Positions 62,201-64,000 of a DNA stretch of 64,000 bases are shown piece after piece (positions within the stretch are counted from its first letter, which is position 1; every line of letters begins with the position of its first letter). The notes under the pieces are model-generated. The model saw only the letters and a program-made list of their open reading frames with translations. It was not told the DNA's origin and did no database searches. The stretch lies in NCBI GenBank assembly GCA_016219185.1, contig JACRBZ010000089.1, positions 36,550 to 100,549 of the forward strand, read 5' to 3'. Position numbers and translations under genes: made by a program. The DNA comes from Deltaproteobacteria bacterium (GTDB taxonomy: Bacteria; Desulfobacterota; Desulfobacteria; Desulfobacterales; Desulfatirhabdiaceae).

Positions 62201-63052
62201 ATATGGCACGATTACGCGCAGACCGTCACGCAATACTGGATTGGCAGCGGTTTCGGTACGAGCCGTGATAGCAATCCTCAGTTGCGGGTTCGGTTCTACA
62301 TAGCGCCATCCTACGGGTTCGGTCACAACCAGCGCCTGATCCTGCGGGCTACCGGATGCAATGACTACCGCCACTGCAAAGGCTGCGGCTTCTTCAACAC
62401 TGTCTGCGCGTATGGCTAAAGGATCGGGGGAGTCCGTCTGAATTCTTTTATTCAGATCGTCATGTACCGACGAACGGTCCATGAAAAGGGCATCGAAGGA
62501 TATGGCTGGGCTACACTGGCGTGACCACAAATCCCAATAGCGAGAGAGGCTCACAACTCCCCAGCCACTCAAACCCAGCTCTTCAGCGAACTGCAAGGCT
62601 ACCGCCGGCGTTTGCTCTAACCACTGTTCGAGATCGTCTGCATCGTAGGCCCGGACATCAGCCCATTCATTCTTCCGGCGCTGTTCTGTTACCCAGCCAG
62701 ACTTCTTCATCCACCGTCGAGGAGTGACAAAGACGAAGGTGCATGCCCGGCGCTCTTCCTCGCTGGTTTGGTCTGTTCGTTTTCGGTACTCAGCATTGGC
62801 TTTTCTGCGAGTATCCTGATCGCAGCCGATTTCCCAGCGAGATGCCCCAACCGGTACCCAAGCATTTCCTTTCTCAGTGTAAAGAACGCCGTCCCAGCTT
62901 GGTGTATATGTGGAATCTCCCGCAGGAAAAGAGAGTTGACGGGTCGCATCAGGATCGAAACAGAGGCGTCTTATCCATAGCGGCAGGTGTGTCTGAGTCA
63001 CTTTGGCGTTAGTATTTGCCCATTCGACAATGTGGGAAGCCGTTATTCGCAT
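59285..63052 (-). CDS. 1255-residue protein with nuclease-like N-terminus, degenerate STAND-like
   Basis: Residues 1-165 contain SWDGVLYTEKGNAWVPVG, SRWEIGCDQDTRRKANAEY and TFVFVTPRRWMKKSGWV, then WADVRAYDADDLEQWLEQ. This pattern (Asp, then Glu and a downstream Lys) fits a PD-(D/E)XK nuclease-like fold found at the start of several large uncharacterised proteins. Residues 210-340 resemble an NTPase core but no Walker A was found. The remaining 900 residues are helical, repeat-like and rich in Leu and Trp. Start ATG 63052 has AGGA 7 bases upstream, just inside an attC-like site. No known family name; antiviral role suspected from build and location. Confidence 0.75.
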   Translation of the reverse strand: MRITASHIVEWANTNAKVTQTHLPLWIRRLCFDPDATRQLSFPAGDSTYTPSWDGVLYTEKGNAWVPVGASRWEIGCDQDTRRKANAEYRKRTDQTSEEERRACTFVFVTPRRWMKKSGWVTEQRRKNEWADVRAYDADDLEQWLEQTPAVALQFAEELGLSGWGVVSLSRYWDLWSRQCSPAISFDALFMDRSSVHDDLNKRIQTDSPDPLAIRADSVEEAAAFAVAVVIASGSPQDQALVVTEPVGWRYVEPNPQLRIAITARTETAANPVLRDGLRVIVPYATGDLTSKPKGDELILERPNIYEFEKALIAIGLEESDAKRSALSTGRSWTVFRRQKATNPAIQRPAWLNAPQSASLSLLCLLGAWHADKTADRQVVERLAAHPYEEIERDLRQLAGLDDSPILSIGAVWKAKSPLELLSQFGERITSDQLDRFFAIAREMLSSPDPQLELPDEERWMAQVRRKVHPYSGLLFESVCDSLMKLAVRGPEQGRLQALNIEERVAGLIHELLDGADGQRWLSLASYLPTLAEAAPDAFLQAVEKSLRLPDAPVTRLITETRSSGFEGCCWHAGLLWALETLAWAPNRLARVALILADLSHLQIKGNWGNTPSESLFGLFRSWLPQTAASLTERIKVIDLLISRDEEAAFGVLERIATDGPQTATPASRPKWREDDAGAGHGVTYAEIHEMLAVAKERLFRISKGDAARITSLLNNSILRRREELPKVLVLIEPFTKAAVTDEDREILRTALRKIIHWHRNYDESSTIELDEWLGPVESCYEQLAPQDLVTRHRWLFDNHWLELHRREREEDFNERDNAITQLRTSAITEIYQATGIAGIENLIALCAEPGIIGVTLARVVLNDFSLPEWVATKGEDFIPGTHITWCIGGFLRALSPPVSGELLQNVIALGKQIGWDATKLARFLVLARPERDTWHLAETCGPEVYKAYWEDVRPTHCGNEEDLVFVFERLLEAKRPLTALQYSQHSLKQTPPTLLFSALQKLLQGEEANGPRMESWHLAKMLERLENSGEIEKMDLIQLEFALFPALGHGQEASAATLFAGIMSEPSLFTQLICFLYKPEHGEREEPTETSQAAAERAWKILHACKRLPGIQADGTIDEGVFIQFIDAARELCRHADRSTMGDQTLGQIIAHVPADADGTWPFSPARELLDRPDLEEMRRGFSIGTKNKRGITSRSPWDGGSQERNLAAYYRGQAERVQYTHPYVAALLEGIAKDYEHHGKREDEEANLRKESF

Positions 63053-63069
63053 CTTGTATTCCTAACCAC

Positions 63070-63147
63070 GCTAACGTGCCGCATGAGGCGCAAGGAATAG
63101 CGCGCACGGCGCGCTATTCCTTGTCGCTCTCCATGCGATGGTTGGAC
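63070..63147 (-). repeat. Integron attC-like site upstream of the 1255-residue gene
   Basis: On the minus strand it begins GTCCAAC and ends GTTAGC, with a perfect 15-base stem CAAGGAATAGCGCGC (63091-63105) / (63109-63123) and a 3-base loop, and matching ATGC/GCAT outer boxes. 78 bases, a normal attC length. Confidence 0.65.
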
Positions 63148-63255
63148 GAAGCCGCATGCGCGGCAGAAAAAACAAAATGAAAAACACATAATTGGTGTAT
63201 AACTCCTTTACTTGCCTAATTACGGGCACTTAATAAAAAAGGAGAATACAACACC

Positions 63256-64000
63256 ATGAATCCAAATGAAGTAAAACGATTTAACGAGCTTTATCAATGT
63301 CACCTGAGGCTGCTGAAACTTCAGGGAAAAAGCCAGAAAACAATTGACGCCTATTCCCGGGCAGTCCGTCGAGTCAGTGAATATTTTGGCTGCTGTCCTG
63401 ATCAATTGACCCTGGAACAATTTGAAATCTATTTTGCCAAACTGGTTGAGAGCCATTCCTGGAGTACGGTCAAAATCGATCGAAACGGGCTGCAATTCTT
63501 TTGGAAGTATGTCCTTAAAAAGGACTGGCAATGGCTTACCATTGTAAAGCCTCCAAAGATTCATACGATACCTGATATCCTTACCCTTGCCGAAGTGGAG
63601 CAACTCATCGGGACAACACGAAAGCTACGCTATCGTGTTTTTTTATTGACCACCTATTCCATGGGACTTCGCCTCGAAGAGGCTTTGTCTCTTCAGGTCG
63701 GTGATATCGATGCAGGACGTAAAAAGGTTCATATCCGCCGGGGCAAAGGCCACAAAGATCGTATTGTGCCACTGCCGGATCTGACCTTGCAGGCATTGCG
63801 TGAACTCTGGAAAAGGCATCATCATCCATATCTTATATTCCCCAATGCAAATGGCCATCTTAAAACTATCCAGCAGGCAACAACCCATATGGATAGAGGC
63901 GGTGCACAAAAGGCCATGAAAACAGTGGTCGAAGAATGCGGGATTAAAAAAAAGTCCATATACACTCCCTTCGCCACTATGCCGAGGAGTCGCCTTGCAA
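63256..64000 (+). CDS. Tyrosine recombinase of the IS91-associated type (3' partial, degraded end)
   Basis: 248 codons to the window edge. N-terminus NPNEVKRFNELYQCHLRLLKLQGKS with a SAM-like core-binding domain; the catalytic domain begins TYSMGLRLEEALSLQVGDID (box I Arg) and continues RRGKGHKDR (beta-strand Lys). The HxxR box is visible only in another frame (SLRHYA), because TATA near 63955 has two extra bases; after that the sequence GVALQ is in yet another frame. So the end is degenerate. This integrase type accompanies IS91-family transposases; the transposase would lie to the right. Confidence 0.7.
   Translation, partial: MNPNEVKRFNELYQCHLRLLKLQGKSQKTIDAYSRAVRRVSEYFGCCPDQLTLEQFEIYFAKLVESHSWSTVKIDRNGLQFFWKYVLKKDWQWLTIVKPPKIHTIPDILTLAEVEQLIGTTRKLRYRVFLLTTYSMGLRLEEALSLQVGDIDAGRKKVHIRRGKGHKDRIVPLPDLTLQALRELWKRHHHPYLIFPNANGHLKTIQQATTHMDRGGAQKAMKTVVEECGIKKKSIYTPFATMPRSRLA

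Noticed and set aside
1..64000. CRISPR arrays and rRNA genes
   Set aside because: No regularly spaced repeats and no rRNA-like sequence were seen anywhere in the window.

Overview
The window most resembles the chromosome of a strictly anaerobic, lipid-degrading deltaproteobacterium (Desulfobacterota, probably a Desulfobacterales sulfate reducer). This is inferred from two acyl-CoA dehydrogenases with a phasin-like protein, an AMP-dependent acyl-CoA synthetase, a CooC-type nickel ATPase, NifU/NifS, a MEMO-type protein, a TIGR01212 radical SAM protein and a DUF3426 zinc-ribbon protein. No rRNA or species marker is present.

Layout. 1-15.3 kb is core metabolism: an aldolase cut by the window edge; a minus-strand block (cooC-like, histone-deacetylase-like, CBS, prmA-like, MBL hydrolase, hisD); a plus-strand fatty-acid cluster (acyl-CoA dehydrogenase, phasin, second long acyl-CoA dehydrogenase, S4 protein); a thiamine-diphosphate enzyme divergent from a DUF2804 / sugar isomerase / PH-domain block. 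15.3-26.6 kb is an AT-rich accessory island that ends at a tRNA-Met gene. It holds a decayed toxin-antitoxin pair, a broken SRAP peptidase, a broken PLD nuclease, a 1113-residue phosphoesterase-NACHT-FGE protein whose 3' end looks like a diversity-generating-retroelement variable region, a ParA / DUF3010 / Ser-Thr kinase cassette, and a phage-type CI/Cro switch with three matching operators. A second, degenerate copy of the repressor's 3' end lies on the far side of the ParA/kinase cassette.

26.7-54.6 kb returns to housekeeping: hpt, a CbpA-like DnaJ, mnmG, dnaK-grpE, an exported superoxide dismutase, nadE, nifU-nifS, serA, a Do-type protease, cinA, and a flavodoxin / sigma-54 regulator pair. 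It is interrupted by an AAA/PD-(D/E)XK gene flanked by a duplicated nadE fragment.

54.6-64 kb is a second mobile region of minus-strand genes: an XRE regulator with a palindromic operator, phd/vapC and vapB/vapC modules, a ParE remnant, a broken PP-loop amidotransferase, a methyltransferase, and a 1255-residue protein with a nuclease-like N-terminus. At least two spacers look like integron attC sites. An IS91-associated type tyrosine recombinase runs off the right edge and appears frameshifted.

The best candidates for undescribed biology are the phosphoesterase-NACHT-FGE protein, the ParA-DUF3010-kinase cassette next to it, and the 1255-residue cassette protein. All three sit among mobile and defence-associated genes. 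Their assignment as conflict systems is inference from architecture and context only.
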